In this document: positions 54,371-63,278 of the stretch, one piece after another | How positions within the stretch are numbered: the stretch's first letter is position 1 | How the letters are laid out: every line of letters begins with the position of its first letter | Assembly (NCBI GenBank): GCA_026713545.1 | Contig: JAPOOG010000087.1 | Span: forward strand, 1 to 64,000 | From: Bryobacterales bacterium | GTDB taxonomy: Bacteria; Acidobacteriota; Terriglobia; Bryobacterales; UBA6623 | Direction: 5' to 3' | DNA: 64,000 nt | Program-made: the position numbers and the translations under genes | The notes under the pieces: generated by a model | What the model saw: only the letters and a program-made list of their open reading frames with translations | Databases searched by the model: none | What the model was told of the DNA's origin: nothing

Positions 54371-55536
54371 GCCTGTTCTACGTCGGCCATCCGAGAGAAA
54401 CCGACCTCGCCCTATTCGCGGGCGGCGAGCTGGGTCCCCTTTCGCGCTGGCGCATTGAAAAGCACTTGCAGAGTTGCGAGCCGTGCCGAACGGCCGTCGC
54501 TGATTTCTTCCACCTGCAGGGCGATCTCGAGGAGTTGAGCGAACTGCCTTCGTCAGTGGACTGGGCAGGCATGTCACTGCGAATCTTCAAGGCCGTAGCC
54601 GAGGCGGAAGAAACACAGTCCGAGCCCGTCCGGGGCCACTTCTTCCCGAAGCCGCCGGCGTGGCAACTGGGTTTGGCCACGGCCGCGGTCATTTGCGGTT
54701 TCATTGTCGTCCGGCAATTCCCCTTGCCCGTGGCTGAAGACGCGGTCATCACAGCAGCTGATGAACAGAAAGCGGTTTCGAGAGGGGCTCGGACGTTGGA
54801 AGGCGGCGGCGCGCTTGCGCCCGGCGTCTCCGCCGCTTCCAGCGAGTCATTCAGCAAGCCCTCCAGCCGGCAGCAGCAGCGGGAGAACCAGCCGCTCTCG
54901 GACGTTGATGCGGTCATTCCGGTCCGGGCCGTGGAACGTGCGGAAATGTTAGCCATGGAGGAAAAGCGCGCGGCACTTGCCGCCCGCACCGGGGCTTCTC
55001 CCCCAGAAGATCGTATGCGCGCCGTCGCACGGCCCGAGGCAGAGCCGCTCAGGCTGGCATCCGATGCGCAAGCCCATGAGAGTAGCCGGGTCGGCGCGGG
55101 CCGGGATGCCGTTTCCGAAGCCGACGGACGAGCCGCGAATATTTCGGCGACCTCGGCTCCGACGGGTCCGCTCGGAGCCCAACGCAAGGACGCCGCAATG
55201 AACCTTGCTCTGGATCGCAGGGTCACGGGACGGGGGATTCTCCGCGAGGAACTCGATCAGCCTATTGGCGGGAAGAAAAAAGCCTCTGCGGGCGAATTGC
55301 GACGGGCGAAGGCAAGCTCGGTCCCGGCGGATCGGCAGCCGGTTTCCCAGGAAGAACAGTTTGCAAGGTTGGGTGCATCTTTTGCCATGCAGATTGCCGG
55401 CGTGGGTGCTTCTATTGCGCCTCCCACCGACGGCAGCGAGATTGTCGTCGACGTCAAGACGGATGGCGGCGTACGTTTTCGGAGAGTCGATGCCGCCACG
55501 GGCCGCATTACGATTACCGATGTCTATGCGCAATAA
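54367..55536 (+). CDS. Anti-sigma factor with cytoplasmic zinc finger and membrane helix
   Basis: The 389-residue protein starts with a zf-HC2 domain: L-F-A-G-G-E-L-G-P-L-S-R-W-R-I-E-K-H-L-Q-S-C-E-P-C, where H33, C37 and C40 bind zinc. One membrane helix is at about 99-115. The extracytoplasmic part (~270 residues) is Ala/Ser/Glu-rich, low in order, and ends in a beta segment (I-V-V-D-V-K-T-D-G-G-V). It would hold the sigma factor of 53810-54370 at the membrane until a signal arrives. Confidence 0.9.
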   Translation: MSLFYVGHPRETDLALFAGGELGPLSRWRIEKHLQSCEPCRTAVADFFHLQGDLEELSELPSSVDWAGMSLRIFKAVAEAEETQSEPVRGHFFPKPPAWQLGLATAAVICGFIVVRQFPLPVAEDAVITAADEQKAVSRGARTLEGGGALAPGVSAASSESFSKPSSRQQQRENQPLSDVDAVIPVRAVERAEMLAMEEKRAALAARTGASPPEDRMRAVARPEAEPLRLASDAQAHESSRVGAGRDAVSEADGRAANISATSAPTGPLGAQRKDAAMNLALDRRVTGRGILREELDQPIGGKKKASAGELRRAKASSVPADRQPVSQEEQFARLGASFAMQIAGVGASIAPPTDGSEIVVDVKTDGGVRFRRVDAATGRITITDVYAQ

Positions 55537-56737
55537 AGCTACCGCCGTCCTGCTCGGGTTCGCACTGCCGGCGGCGTTCGCCGTCTACAGCCTGACGATG
55601 TGCCGTGCCGTCCAAGCCCAGAGCGTAAGTGGGCCTGCGACGCTGTGGCAAGATCCTACTCAAGCCGTTCACGTCGCGATCACGTCCGACATCCCGTTGT
55701 CGCTCGTCTCGAAGGATCTGAGCAGCACCAGAGTTCAGATCATGGGCGCCATCATGATGGTCGACCTGAAATGCCGTCTCGAGGTCCGCAACGAGAGTAC
55801 GAGTTTCTTGCGCGGCGTCGTGATGGGTGTCGTTTCGGCCGAGCATTCACCTGGCGGCAAGGCTTCCGTGGCCCTGCCTAGTCTCAATATCGCGCCCGAC
55901 GATACGACGGTATTGAACGTCGATTTGAAGCTCGTGCGACCGTTTCCGTCGAACACGGATCACGCCGTTAACGTCGATATCGACGGCGCGCTCTTCACCG
56001 ATATGGTGTTCCGGGGGCCGAACGAGTTCGATTCACGCCACAAGCTGGTGGTCTGGGAAATGGAGGCGGAGCGTGACCGTAGGCACTTCAAGTCGCTGCT
56101 CGCTTCCGGAGGGCGGGAGCAACTTGCCACTGCCATGCAGGCAAGCGTTCAGCGGCAGCAGCAACGGCCTCGCTTGAGGGCCGAGCTGGAACAGCAGTTG
56201 CGCAAGCTCATCAGCCCGCCTCGTCCATTGGTCCGGCGCGAACGGCGCATCCAGGTCTCCCGTCATCATTTTCCCGAGTCGCCGTTGGAGATCGTGTCCG
56301 GCAGTGCCCTTGTGGAAGGCTCGCGCGTGCGCGCGCCGGAGATCACCGTGAAGAACCGCTCTCAGAAGCCGGTGCGTTGGTACGAGCTCGGTTGGCTTGT
56401 CAGCGATGGCGACGGAGTCCGTTACACCGCCGGGCTCATGCCCGCTCCGAAAGGGCGCTCAAGACTAGCACCCGGGGCTGAGGCTTCGACGCAATCGGAT
56501 CACAGTTTCGTGTTGAATCGCGGTGGCGCCGCTCGCGGACTCTCCATCGGCCGCATGAGCGGCTACGTCCGAAATGTCGAGTTCGAGGATGGAATCGTTT
56601 GGATCCCGACGCGGAACGACCTTGAAGCTTCGTCGCTGGACCGAGCCACGCCCGTGTCTGTCGAGGAACAACGCCTGACCCGGCTCTACGGGAGCCAAGG
56701 TGTCGAAGCCGTCATCGCCGAGTTGGCCCAGTTCTGA
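55520..56737 (+). CDS. Secreted protein in the sigma-factor operon, function unknown
   Basis: The 405-residue product starts at ATG 55520 (M-S-M-R-N-K); ATG 55526 is also possible. It overlaps the anti-sigma gene by about 17 bases, with the coupling seen before. A signal peptide (A-V-L-L-G-F-A-L-P-A-A-F-A-V) precedes a beta-rich domain with V-V-M-G-V-V-S and V-A-L-P-S-L-N-I-A-P-D-D. A helical, Gln/Arg-rich segment (Q-R-Q-Q-Q-R-P-R-L-R-A-E) is at about 205-220. A second beta domain contains V-K-N-R-S-Q-K-P-V-R-W-Y-E. No family is recognised. It may sense or repair an envelope condition that controls the sigma factor. Confidence 0.7.
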   Translation: MSMRNKATAVLLGFALPAAFAVYSLTMCRAVQAQSVSGPATLWQDPTQAVHVAITSDIPLSLVSKDLSSTRVQIMGAIMMVDLKCRLEVRNESTSFLRGVVMGVVSAEHSPGGKASVALPSLNIAPDDTTVLNVDLKLVRPFPSNTDHAVNVDIDGALFTDMVFRGPNEFDSRHKLVVWEMEAERDRRHFKSLLASGGREQLATAMQASVQRQQQRPRLRAELEQQLRKLISPPRPLVRRERRIQVSRHHFPESPLEIVSGSALVEGSRVRAPEITVKNRSQKPVRWYELGWLVSDGDGVRYTAGLMPAPKGRSRLAPGAEASTQSDHSFVLNRGGAARGLSIGRMSGYVRNVEFEDGIVWIPTRNDLEASSLDRATPVSVEEQRLTRLYGSQGVEAVIAELAQF

Positions 56738-57020
56738 GAGCCGCCTGCGACGGCTTCGGCGGCGAAGAAACTCGTTCCATATCGTTCGAACGAATCACGC
56801 CTCCGAGCAAGGCGCCGCGCCGTGCACCGAGGCATCTTGAGCATGCAGTCCTTTCGGCTGCCTCGCAGCCAGCCAGCCTTTCTCCCCATCTGATGGGGGA
56901 AGCACGCGGTAAGACCACCCTGACTACGTTGCCCTGGCTTACCGTGCCCGGTGAGGAAAGGCCGTGTTTCTGATTCGTGAAAGCCATTGACAGTGACTTG
57001 GTTCGGTCTGAAAGAAATAT
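56738..57020. other. Spacer before the mutS2 end, no gene seen
   Basis: These 283 bases hold no supported gene. The convergent genes end on both sides. TTGACAGTGACTTGG near 56989 looks promoter-like but has no downstream gene in its direction. Confidence 0.4.
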
Positions 57021-57073
57021 CTGACGGCCTTCTCACGCATTTCACCTCGTCACGGGGTGAGGAGGCAGGCTAG
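57021..57073 (-). repeat. Partial copy of the inverted-repeat element at the mutS2 stop
   Basis: Read on the minus strand, CTAGCCTGCCTCCTCACC and then GACGAGGTGAAATGCGTGAGAAGGCCGTCAG match the left half of the copy at 37975-38108, with a few changes and one missing base. The TAG at 57070-57072 is both the mutS2 stop codon and part of the repeat end. Confidence 0.65.
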
Positions 57074-59505
57074 AGCCGGATTTCGACGATGGTCGCGCCG
57101 GCGCCGCCTTCCGATTGCTCAGCTTGGTAGTAGCGCTCGACATGGGGGTGAGAGGCAAACATCCTCCACAGGACATTGCGCAAGGTGTTCATTCCATGGC
57201 CATGAATGACGCGGATACGCGCTATGTGGGCCACCACCGCGTCGTCGAGAAACTTATCCACACTGGCGCGAGCATCTTCGCGGGTCTGCCCGATCACCTT
57301 GATCTCCGACAATGATTGTATTGGCTTCTCTGCCGGCTGGAATGTGATTCCTCGCGCCAACCGAGGCGTCGGCGTCGGGGCTTCATCGAGGATTTCGCTG
57401 ATATTGTTGCGACTCACTTTCAACCTGAGCTGTCCGACCTGCATTTCCCAGCGCCCCGGCGAGAGTTCCTGGATGACTTTGCCGGCTGCGCCGAGGCTGT
57501 TGAGCCGGACGATGCTTCCCACCGGAATCGGTTCGTCGGGCTGAAGCTCGCGGACGGGCTCTGGCTCGTGCCCTCCTCCACCAACTTCCTCTTGGAGGTT
57601 CGAGCGAAGCTGGTGCCGCTTTTTCGAGAGTTGCCGCCGCATCTCTGATCCGATCCGACTACTCTCTCTTGAGTCATCGAGCTTCTGAATGGCGGATCTC
57701 ATCTCGGTTTCGAAGTGCTTGATGCACTCATCGGTGCGCCGTTGCATCTGGGAGATCTTGGCGGCATGTTCGCCCTCGAGCCGTCGCCGGAACCGGCGGC
57801 TTTCTTCTTCCCGGGCCGCGTCTTTTTTTTCTAGTTCCGCTCGTGCCGCCTCAAGCTCGGCAACCTTTTCGTGCAGTCGCCGCAGGAAAGCGGCTGCCTC
57901 TCCGGCATGTTCTCCCAGGGCCTGCCGAGCGCGCTTGATCACTTCTTCTGGAATACCGAGACGTTCGGCCATGGCGAGGCCGGCGGAACGGCCCGGGATG
58001 CCGATAGTAAGAACGTAGTTGGGCTTCAGGGTGAGTTCTTCGAAACCGACGGCGGCGTTCTCAACGCCATCGCGGTTGGAAGCGTATGCCTTGAGCTCTG
58101 GCAGGTGGGTAGACACGGCCGTGAAGGAGTTCCGTTGCAGGAAGTGATCCACTACCGCGACACCGAAAGCTCCTCCCTCAGTGGGATCGGTGGCGGCGCC
58201 AAGTTCATCGATCAGAACAAGTGATCGATCGTCGGCCTCGCGCATCATGAACTTGAGCTGTTCGACGTGAGCCGAGAACGTGCTGAGACTTTCGGTAATC
58301 GATTGTGAATCGCCAAAGTTCGCCAGCACGTGATGAAACCAGGGATGTTCGGCTTCTTCGGCGGGCACGGGGATGCCGGCCTGACTCATCAGTGTGAGCA
58401 GGCCGATCGTCTTGAGGATTACGGTCTTGCCGCCGGCGTTCGGTCCGCTGACCAGAAGCACCCTGCGCCGCTCTTTCAAGGTGAGGGAGAACGGCAGGAC
58501 GCGGCGGCCTTCTCTATTCAGGACATCTTCCAGGAGAGGATGTCGGGCCTGGTGCAGCTTGAGGCGACTTTCGCCCTTGCAGGCAAAGGTTGCGGTCGAG
58601 CAGCGAAAATTGATCCCGAAGCGAGCTTTGGCAAAGATGATCTCGAGGTCGGCCAAGGTATGCAGCGCCGTGGAGATCTCCGTCCGTTCCATTCGCAGGC
58701 GGTCGGTCATCTCGCGCAAGATCCGGACGATCTCGCGATGCTCCTCTTCGAGAAGCTCAACGATGCGGTTGTTGAGTTCGATGCTTTCGACCGGCTCGAT
58801 GAAGGTTGTTTGGCCGGTAGAGCTGGAACCGTGGATCACTCCTTCGACGCGGCGCTTCCATGTCGACTTCACGGGCACAACAAGGCGTCCGTTGCGGATG
58901 GTGACATAGTCTTCCTGCAGGACACCTTCTTCGTAGTGATGACGGACAAACTCCTCGAGGGTTTTCTGAATCAGATTCCGTTGTTGCTCGATCTGGCGGC
59001 GAATGCGGGAGAGTAGCGGACTCGCCTCGTCGAGCAGTTCACCATTCGGTCGGAGCTTGCCGGAAAGGTCGCTGAGCAGGCGACGGAAATCGGCGAGACG
59101 GCCGGAGTGCTCGGTGAGATGTCGATAGCGGCCGCTTTCGCGTGCAAGTCGCTGACGGGCATCGTCGGCATGGTCGAGCAGTTCCAGGAGATGGTAGATC
59201 TCGATCGCCTCGAGAACGGATCCCTCCACACCCAACTTGTCGATCGCCGTTCGGAGGTCACGCAGGCCTTGGAATCGCGGGGGCTGCGTACGCTGATCAT
59301 CGTCGTCCGCTCCTTGTGCGCGGGCGCAGATTTCCATAGCCTCGCCGGTTTCCGCCAGCGACTTTTCGGCTTCCGAGCGATTCTCATGAAGAGGGTTCTC
59401 GCGCAGCACGTCGAGACGCCACTCGCCCAGGGGGCTAACGACGTAGCGCCCGACAACGTCCAGAAGAGCGGGCAATTCGAGGGCTTCCAAGGCGCTCCGC
59501 GACAT
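57070..59505 (-). CDS. mutS2: Endonuclease MutS2
   Basis: The 811-residue protein has a MutS-type ATPase core: S-G-P-N-A-G-G-K-T-V-I-L-K (Walker A), and V-L-I-D-E-L-G-A-A-T-D-P (Walker B). A long coiled-coil of Glu/Arg-rich helices follows (E-E-E-S-R-R-F-R-R). The C-terminal Smr domain has I-H-G-H-G. The first Smr motif, usually L-D-L-R/H-G, reads I-K-V-I-G here, so the first acidic residue is not present. It suppresses recombination and rescues stalled ribosomes in other bacteria. It is downstream of the nudix gene by 9 bases on the same strand. Confidence 0.94.
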   Translation of the reverse strand: MSRSALEALELPALLDVVGRYVVSPLGEWRLDVLRENPLHENRSEAEKSLAETGEAMEICARAQGADDDDQRTQPPRFQGLRDLRTAIDKLGVEGSVLEAIEIYHLLELLDHADDARQRLARESGRYRHLTEHSGRLADFRRLLSDLSGKLRPNGELLDEASPLLSRIRRQIEQQRNLIQKTLEEFVRHHYEEGVLQEDYVTIRNGRLVVPVKSTWKRRVEGVIHGSSSTGQTTFIEPVESIELNNRIVELLEEEHREIVRILREMTDRLRMERTEISTALHTLADLEIIFAKARFGINFRCSTATFACKGESRLKLHQARHPLLEDVLNREGRRVLPFSLTLKERRRVLLVSGPNAGGKTVILKTIGLLTLMSQAGIPVPAEEAEHPWFHHVLANFGDSQSITESLSTFSAHVEQLKFMMREADDRSLVLIDELGAATDPTEGGAFGVAVVDHFLQRNSFTAVSTHLPELKAYASNRDGVENAAVGFEELTLKPNYVLTIGIPGRSAGLAMAERLGIPEEVIKRARQALGEHAGEAAAFLRRLHEKVAELEAARAELEKKDAAREEESRRFRRRLEGEHAAKISQMQRRTDECIKHFETEMRSAIQKLDDSRESSRIGSEMRRQLSKKRHQLRSNLQEEVGGGGHEPEPVRELQPDEPIPVGSIVRLNSLGAAGKVIQELSPGRWEMQVGQLRLKVSRNNISEILDEAPTPTPRLARGITFQPAEKPIQSLSEIKVIGQTREDARASVDKFLDDAVVAHIARIRVIHGHGMNTLRNVLWRMFASHPHVERYYQAEQSEGGAGATIVEIRL

Positions 59506-59514
59506 AGTGACCTG

Positions 59515-59955
59515 CTACGACGATGCGCAGTTCAGCATCCGGAACGCTTTCTCGATTACGGGGGCTGTTCCTGAGGTGATCACGAGGTTTTGCAGCTCGC
59601 TCAGCGTGACCCAGCGGGCGTCATCCGCATCATCCGCGGCGAGCAACGAGCCGCCCGTGGGCCGGCAGAGATAATCGATCAACACGTAGTGATAGCGGAC
59701 GACGCCTCGCTCATCCGGCGTGATGCGCTCGAAGACTTCGACAATCGGGCCGACCTCCACTTCCAGGCCGACTTCTTCGCGAATCTCTCGCCGGATGCCT
59801 GCTTCGAGGCGTTCCCCCAGTTCCAACGCGCCGCCAGGAAGCGACCAGATGCCCTTAAGCGGTTCCTTGCCACGCCGAACGAGGAGCACGCGGTCGTCCT
59901 GCAAGATAACAGCGCCCACGCCGACGATGGGTTGCGGGGGGTACTCGCGGGACAT
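59515..59955 (-). CDS. NUDIX hydrolase
   Basis: The 146-residue protein has a complete nudix box: G-A-L-E-L-G-E followed by seven residues and R-E-I-R-E-E-V-G-L. It cleaves nucleoside diphosphate derivatives linked to another moiety; the substrate cannot be told. The N-terminal P-I-V-G-V-G-A-V-I-L-Q-D-D-R-V-L-L-V-R-R is typical. mutS2 follows after 9 bases, so they are likely co-transcribed. Confidence 0.92.
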   Translation of the reverse strand: MSREYPPQPIVGVGAVILQDDRVLLVRRGKEPLKGIWSLPGGALELGERLEAGIRREIREEVGLEVEVGPIVEVFERITPDERGVVRYHYVLIDYLCRPTGGSLLAADDADDARWVTLSELQNLVITSGTAPVIEKAFRMLNCASS

Positions 59956-60075
59956 AACCTATCTTCGATTGCAGCACAAGGCCTCGTAGCCGGACAAGGG
60001 CTGATCTGGCAGACCGGGCCGAGTTGATGCAAGAATCATATAGTTGTAGTCGGCTCACACGTCGGAGTGCCTTGC

Positions 60076-60438
60076 ATGCGTCGTGCATTCACAGTCCTCA
60101 TTATCGCTATTGTGGCGGCCTCCATCTCGACGGCAGCGCCGAAGAAGAGGCGCAAGAGCGAACCGCTCGGCCTGATCAGCGGGACGGTTTTTCAAAGCAC
60201 AGGCTTCTCGTTGCCCGGCGCGAAGGTTTTCGCGGTGAGCAAGCAGAACCCGAAGGTCAAGAGGGATACCGTTACAGGGCGTCGCGGGGAGTTCGCCTTC
60301 CGCCTGCCCGCCGGGCAGGGAGCTTACATCGTGACTGCGGAAGCAAAAGGATTCGAGTCACAGCAGAGGACGGCAGATGTCTACGAAGGTACGAAGACGA
60401 CGGTTACCTTCCTACTAAAGCTGGTGGAGGGCAAGTAG
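60076..60438 (+). CDS. Small secreted carboxypeptidase-regulatory-like protein
   Basis: The 120-residue product starts at ATG 60076, eight bases after GGAG; a GTG at 60067 is possible. A Sec signal peptide (M-R-R-A-F-T-V-L-I-I-A-I-V) ends in S-T-A-A-P. Basic residues follow at once (K-K-R-R-K). The remaining ~90 residues form a single CarbopepD-type beta sandwich: I-S-G-T-V-F-Q-S-T-G-F, V-F-A-V-S-K, E-F-A-F-R-L-P-A-G, Y-I-V-T-A-E-A-K-G. It could bind the cell wall by its basic patch. A paralogue follows at 60529. Confidence 0.8.
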   Translation: MRRAFTVLIIAIVAASISTAAPKKRRKSEPLGLISGTVFQSTGFSLPGAKVFAVSKQNPKVKRDTVTGRRGEFAFRLPAGQGAYIVTAEAKGFESQQRTADVYEGTKTTVTFLLKLVEGK

Positions 60439-60528
60439 CGTTCGCAGGAATCGAAAGAGTGGTGAAACGTCATGCATACCGCACACGGGTCTGGAAGAGT
60501 ACGCCGCTTCACCGATGAAGGAGTAACG

Positions 60529-60903
60529 ATGCAGACGCGTCGATCTTGGCTGATTGCGCTCGTGCCTGGGGGGGTGCTCGTGACTCTGCCCTCGGACGTT
60601 CTCGCGCAAAGAAAGAAAAAAAAGAAGGGTAAACCCACGAAATCCGTTACCGGACTGGTGACGAACGAATCTGAGGAGGCCCTACCGAGAGCGGTGGTGC
60701 AACTCAAGAATACCCGCACGTTGCAGGTCAAGTCGTTTATTGCTGACTCCCAAGGCTCCTACTACTTCCACGGACTCGACCCCTCTGTTGATTATGAGAT
60801 CAAGGCGCGCTACAGAGAATCGACTAGCCGGACGCGCACAGTGAGCTCTTTTGACAGCCGGGAAAAGGTGATCTACAACTTCAAGATCAAGGTCGAAAAG
60901 TAG
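60529..60903 (+). CDS. Small secreted carboxypeptidase-regulatory-like protein
   Basis: The 124-residue product starts at ATG 60529, preceded by GAAGGAG. The signal peptide (M-Q-T-R-R-S-W-L-I-A-L-V-P) is of Sec or Tat type. A run K-K-K-K-K-G-K follows cleavage, then the same beta-sandwich family as the gene at 60076: V-T-G-L-V-T-N-E-S, V-V-Q-L-K-N-T, G-S-Y-Y-F-H-G-L. The two look like paralogues in tandem. Their function is unknown; envelope-associated carrier or anchor roles are possible. Confidence 0.8.
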   Translation: MQTRRSWLIALVPGGVLVTLPSDVLAQRKKKKKGKPTKSVTGLVTNESEEALPRAVVQLKNTRTLQVKSFIADSQGSYYFHGLDPSVDYEIKARYRESTSRTRTVSSFDSREKVIYNFKIKVEK

Positions 60904-60973
60904 AGAATTGCTGCTGAACCTGCCTGGGCCGAGACACCGTCGCTGACGGGTTGCCCTTGGAGATACTCGAGAT

Positions 60974-61489
60974 ATGTCCTTGCGGGTCAGAGCGTCGCTC
61001 GTTGTCTTCTTCGTGCTTGCGGGCTGTTCATCGCCTCCTGAAGTTGAGACGATCGACCCGGCTCAGTGGCCCCAGGTTCTCGCGGACTACCGAGGCGGCA
61101 TCACGGTCATCAACGTGTGGGCAAACTGGTGCCGCGCCTGCCTGCACTTTCTGCCCCTCTTCGTTACCCTGCGCGAGCGAACTGCTTATGACGATGTGGA
61201 GATTCTGTCGGTCATCGTCGAAGATCCCGCAGACGCGGCGGCGTTGGCTGAGGCCGAAGCGTTGGTATTGGAGCTCGATGCACGGTTTCCTCACTTTGCC
61301 TTGCAGACGGGAGTCGAAGAAGCACTTGCCATGCTGGGGACCGATGACCTTCCGGTGGTATTGGTCTACGACTCGGAGGGCCGGTTGCAGCATCGGGTAG
61401 ATGGCGATCCCTTCGAAGGAGAGATGCATCTCGAGGACGTCGAGGACGCGATTGACTCGGTGCTGACCGGGAGTGAACCTGGTTCGTAA
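60974..61489 (+). CDS. Thioredoxin-like lipoprotein (TlpA-type)
   Basis: The 171-residue protein has a lipobox (L-A-G-C, Cys18) and a thioredoxin fold with the redox motif W-C-R-A-C (Cys53, Cys56). The cis-proline region is T-D-D-L-P-V-V-L-V. TlpA-like proteins reduce or oxidise disulfides in the periplasm, for example in cytochrome c or copper handling. The position between small CarbopepD-type proteins and a sulfatase gives no clue to the substrate. Confidence 0.87.
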   Translation: MSLRVRASLVVFFVLAGCSSPPEVETIDPAQWPQVLADYRGGITVINVWANWCRACLHFLPLFVTLRERTAYDDVEILSVIVEDPADAAALAEAEALVLELDARFPHFALQTGVEEALAMLGTDDLPVVLVYDSEGRLQHRVDGDPFEGEMHLEDVEDAIDSVLTGSEPGS

Positions 61490-61667
61490 CCTGCCTTTTC
61501 GTACGCCTCTCGTCATGCGCTCGGAACGCTCCGCAAAGCTCAAGGAGTGCAATAGCGGGCAGAGCTTCCTGCTGCCCAAGCAGGACGAGCGGCTCATGGA
61601 GCCGAATGCAGCTATAACGGCATGGGCATGAAACTCATTATTCGGCCGAATGTTGTCTTGTTCCGGA

Positions 61668-63104
61668 CTACGCCCCTGTATTCTTCAGCACTCGCCGATA
61701 GCTGGGCAGGTTCTTCTGTTCGGCGTTCTTCCAGAGGTCCTCATCGCCACAGTCGAAGCTTGTGAACCACTCGTCCATGCGGCGCTTCAAGCGCTCCTTC
61801 CGGTCGGAATGGTCTTCGTGTTCGGCCAGGTTGCGCCGTTCGCCTGGGTCGTTCAGCAGGTTGTACAGTTCGCTCTCGAATCCCTCAGTACGATGGATGT
61901 ACTTCCAGTATTGATCGCGAATCATCCGGCAGTATTGGTACTCGCCGTAGACAACGTTGTCCCACTCCATCTCGGCGCCGCGCAGGGCTGCGGCATAGCT
62001 GCACCCGGCGAGCGGTTTGCCGGATGCTAGCGGAGGAAGGTCCAGGTACTCGAGAATCGTCGGAGCAAAGTCGTAGAAGCTCGTGAAGATCCGGTTCGTG
62101 TATCCACCCGGGATCGAGCCCGGGTGGTGGAAAAAGGCCGGCACAAGCATCGACTCGTCATACATGTTGAACGGCCACGAGGTGTTCCCCTTCCCCCAAA
62201 GTCCGTGCTGCTCAAGCAGAAAACCGTGATCGCTGAGATAGATGACCAGCGTGTCTTGGGCCAGCTTCAGATCGTCGAGCTTGGCGGCGATGCGGCCCAC
62301 GTTGTGGTCGATGGCGGTGACCATCGCGTAGTAATGCATCTTGCTCTCGCGGTTTCCGACGTTTCTCCTGGACAGGTTGTGGGCGATCGTCTCGTTGAGT
62401 GGCTCGCCGGGGAAGGTCTCGAACGGGCAATCTCGATAGAGGTCGAGATACTTCTCGGGCGTGCCGGAATAGGGTGTGTGAGGCGCGTTGTAGGAGACGA
62501 AGCAGAAAAACGGGTGGTCTTTCGATTCGTCGATAAAAGCAAGAGCCTTGTCCGTCACGATGTCCGTCGTATAGCCGGGGTACTCTCGCTTTTCTCCGTT
62601 CCAGTACATGGGCGGGTTCTGATAGCGGTTACCGCCGGTCGGCATCGCGAACCAATAGTCGAAGCCTTCCTGCGGGCGGGCACTGTCACCCATGTGCCAC
62701 TTGCCGCTGAGTCCGACCCGGTAGCCATGCGCGGCAAGGACTTCGCTGAAAGTGGCTTCGTCGGCGAGGAAGGCGTAGGCCCCTTCTCCTTCGTTCTCGT
62801 TCCTCACCCAATCGTGGATGCCGTGCTGCGAAGGGATTTGACCTGTAAAAAGCGTGGCGCGGCTAGGCGAGCAGACGGGGGTCGTGCAGAAGGCCCTCGT
62901 GAAGAGCATCCCCTCTCGGGCAAGGCGGTCGCAGTGGGGCGTCCGGATCTCGTGATTGCCGTAGACCCCCAAAGTGCGCGGCCCTTGGTCGTCAGTCAGG
63001 ACGAGGACGACGTTCTGCGGACGCTGCGGTTCAGAATCAGAAGGCTTTCCACAGGCGGCCCAACCAGCGGCGGCCGTGGTCGTGATGAAGTCACGGCGTT
63101 TCAT
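61668..63104 (-). CDS. Tat-exported sulfatase
   Basis: The 478-residue protein starts at ATG 63104 (M-K-R-R-D-F-I-T-T), a Tat motif; the frame is open to 63179. The sulfatase signature is C-S-P-S-R-A-T-L-F-T-G, where Cys78 is converted to formylglycine. D-D-Q-G is the start of the metal site. S-G-K-W-H and S-D-H-G are the later conserved blocks. It removes sulfate esters, perhaps from polysaccharide or steroid. No sulfatase-maturing enzyme is in the window. It lies opposite the thioredoxin-like gene. Confidence 0.9.
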   Translation of the reverse strand: MKRRDFITTTAAAGWAACGKPSDSEPQRPQNVVLVLTDDQGPRTLGVYGNHEIRTPHCDRLAREGMLFTRAFCTTPVCSPSRATLFTGQIPSQHGIHDWVRNENEGEGAYAFLADEATFSEVLAAHGYRVGLSGKWHMGDSARPQEGFDYWFAMPTGGNRYQNPPMYWNGEKREYPGYTTDIVTDKALAFIDESKDHPFFCFVSYNAPHTPYSGTPEKYLDLYRDCPFETFPGEPLNETIAHNLSRRNVGNRESKMHYYAMVTAIDHNVGRIAAKLDDLKLAQDTLVIYLSDHGFLLEQHGLWGKGNTSWPFNMYDESMLVPAFFHHPGSIPGGYTNRIFTSFYDFAPTILEYLDLPPLASGKPLAGCSYAAALRGAEMEWDNVVYGEYQYCRMIRDQYWKYIHRTEGFESELYNLLNDPGERRNLAEHEDHSDRKERLKRRMDEWFTSFDCGDEDLWKNAEQKNLPSYRRVLKNTGA

Positions 63105-63278
63105 GGGACGATTCCAGCCGGCGGTTCTACCCCCTACACGGACGCAACTGGCGGTGACCTGCGAAGAAAGGAGGCTCATTGAAAAGGGTGGATACGGCGA
63201 TGGGCAAGACCATCCGATCCTCCATGCCTGTACTATTTCCTTCGTAATCCAACCAAGCGAGGGTGAAAAGACAAAAAT

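Noticed and set aside
55205..55519. 105-codon extension of the unknown gene after the anti-sigma factor
   Set aside because: It lies inside the anti-sigma gene in another frame; the signal peptide begins at 55520 or 55526.
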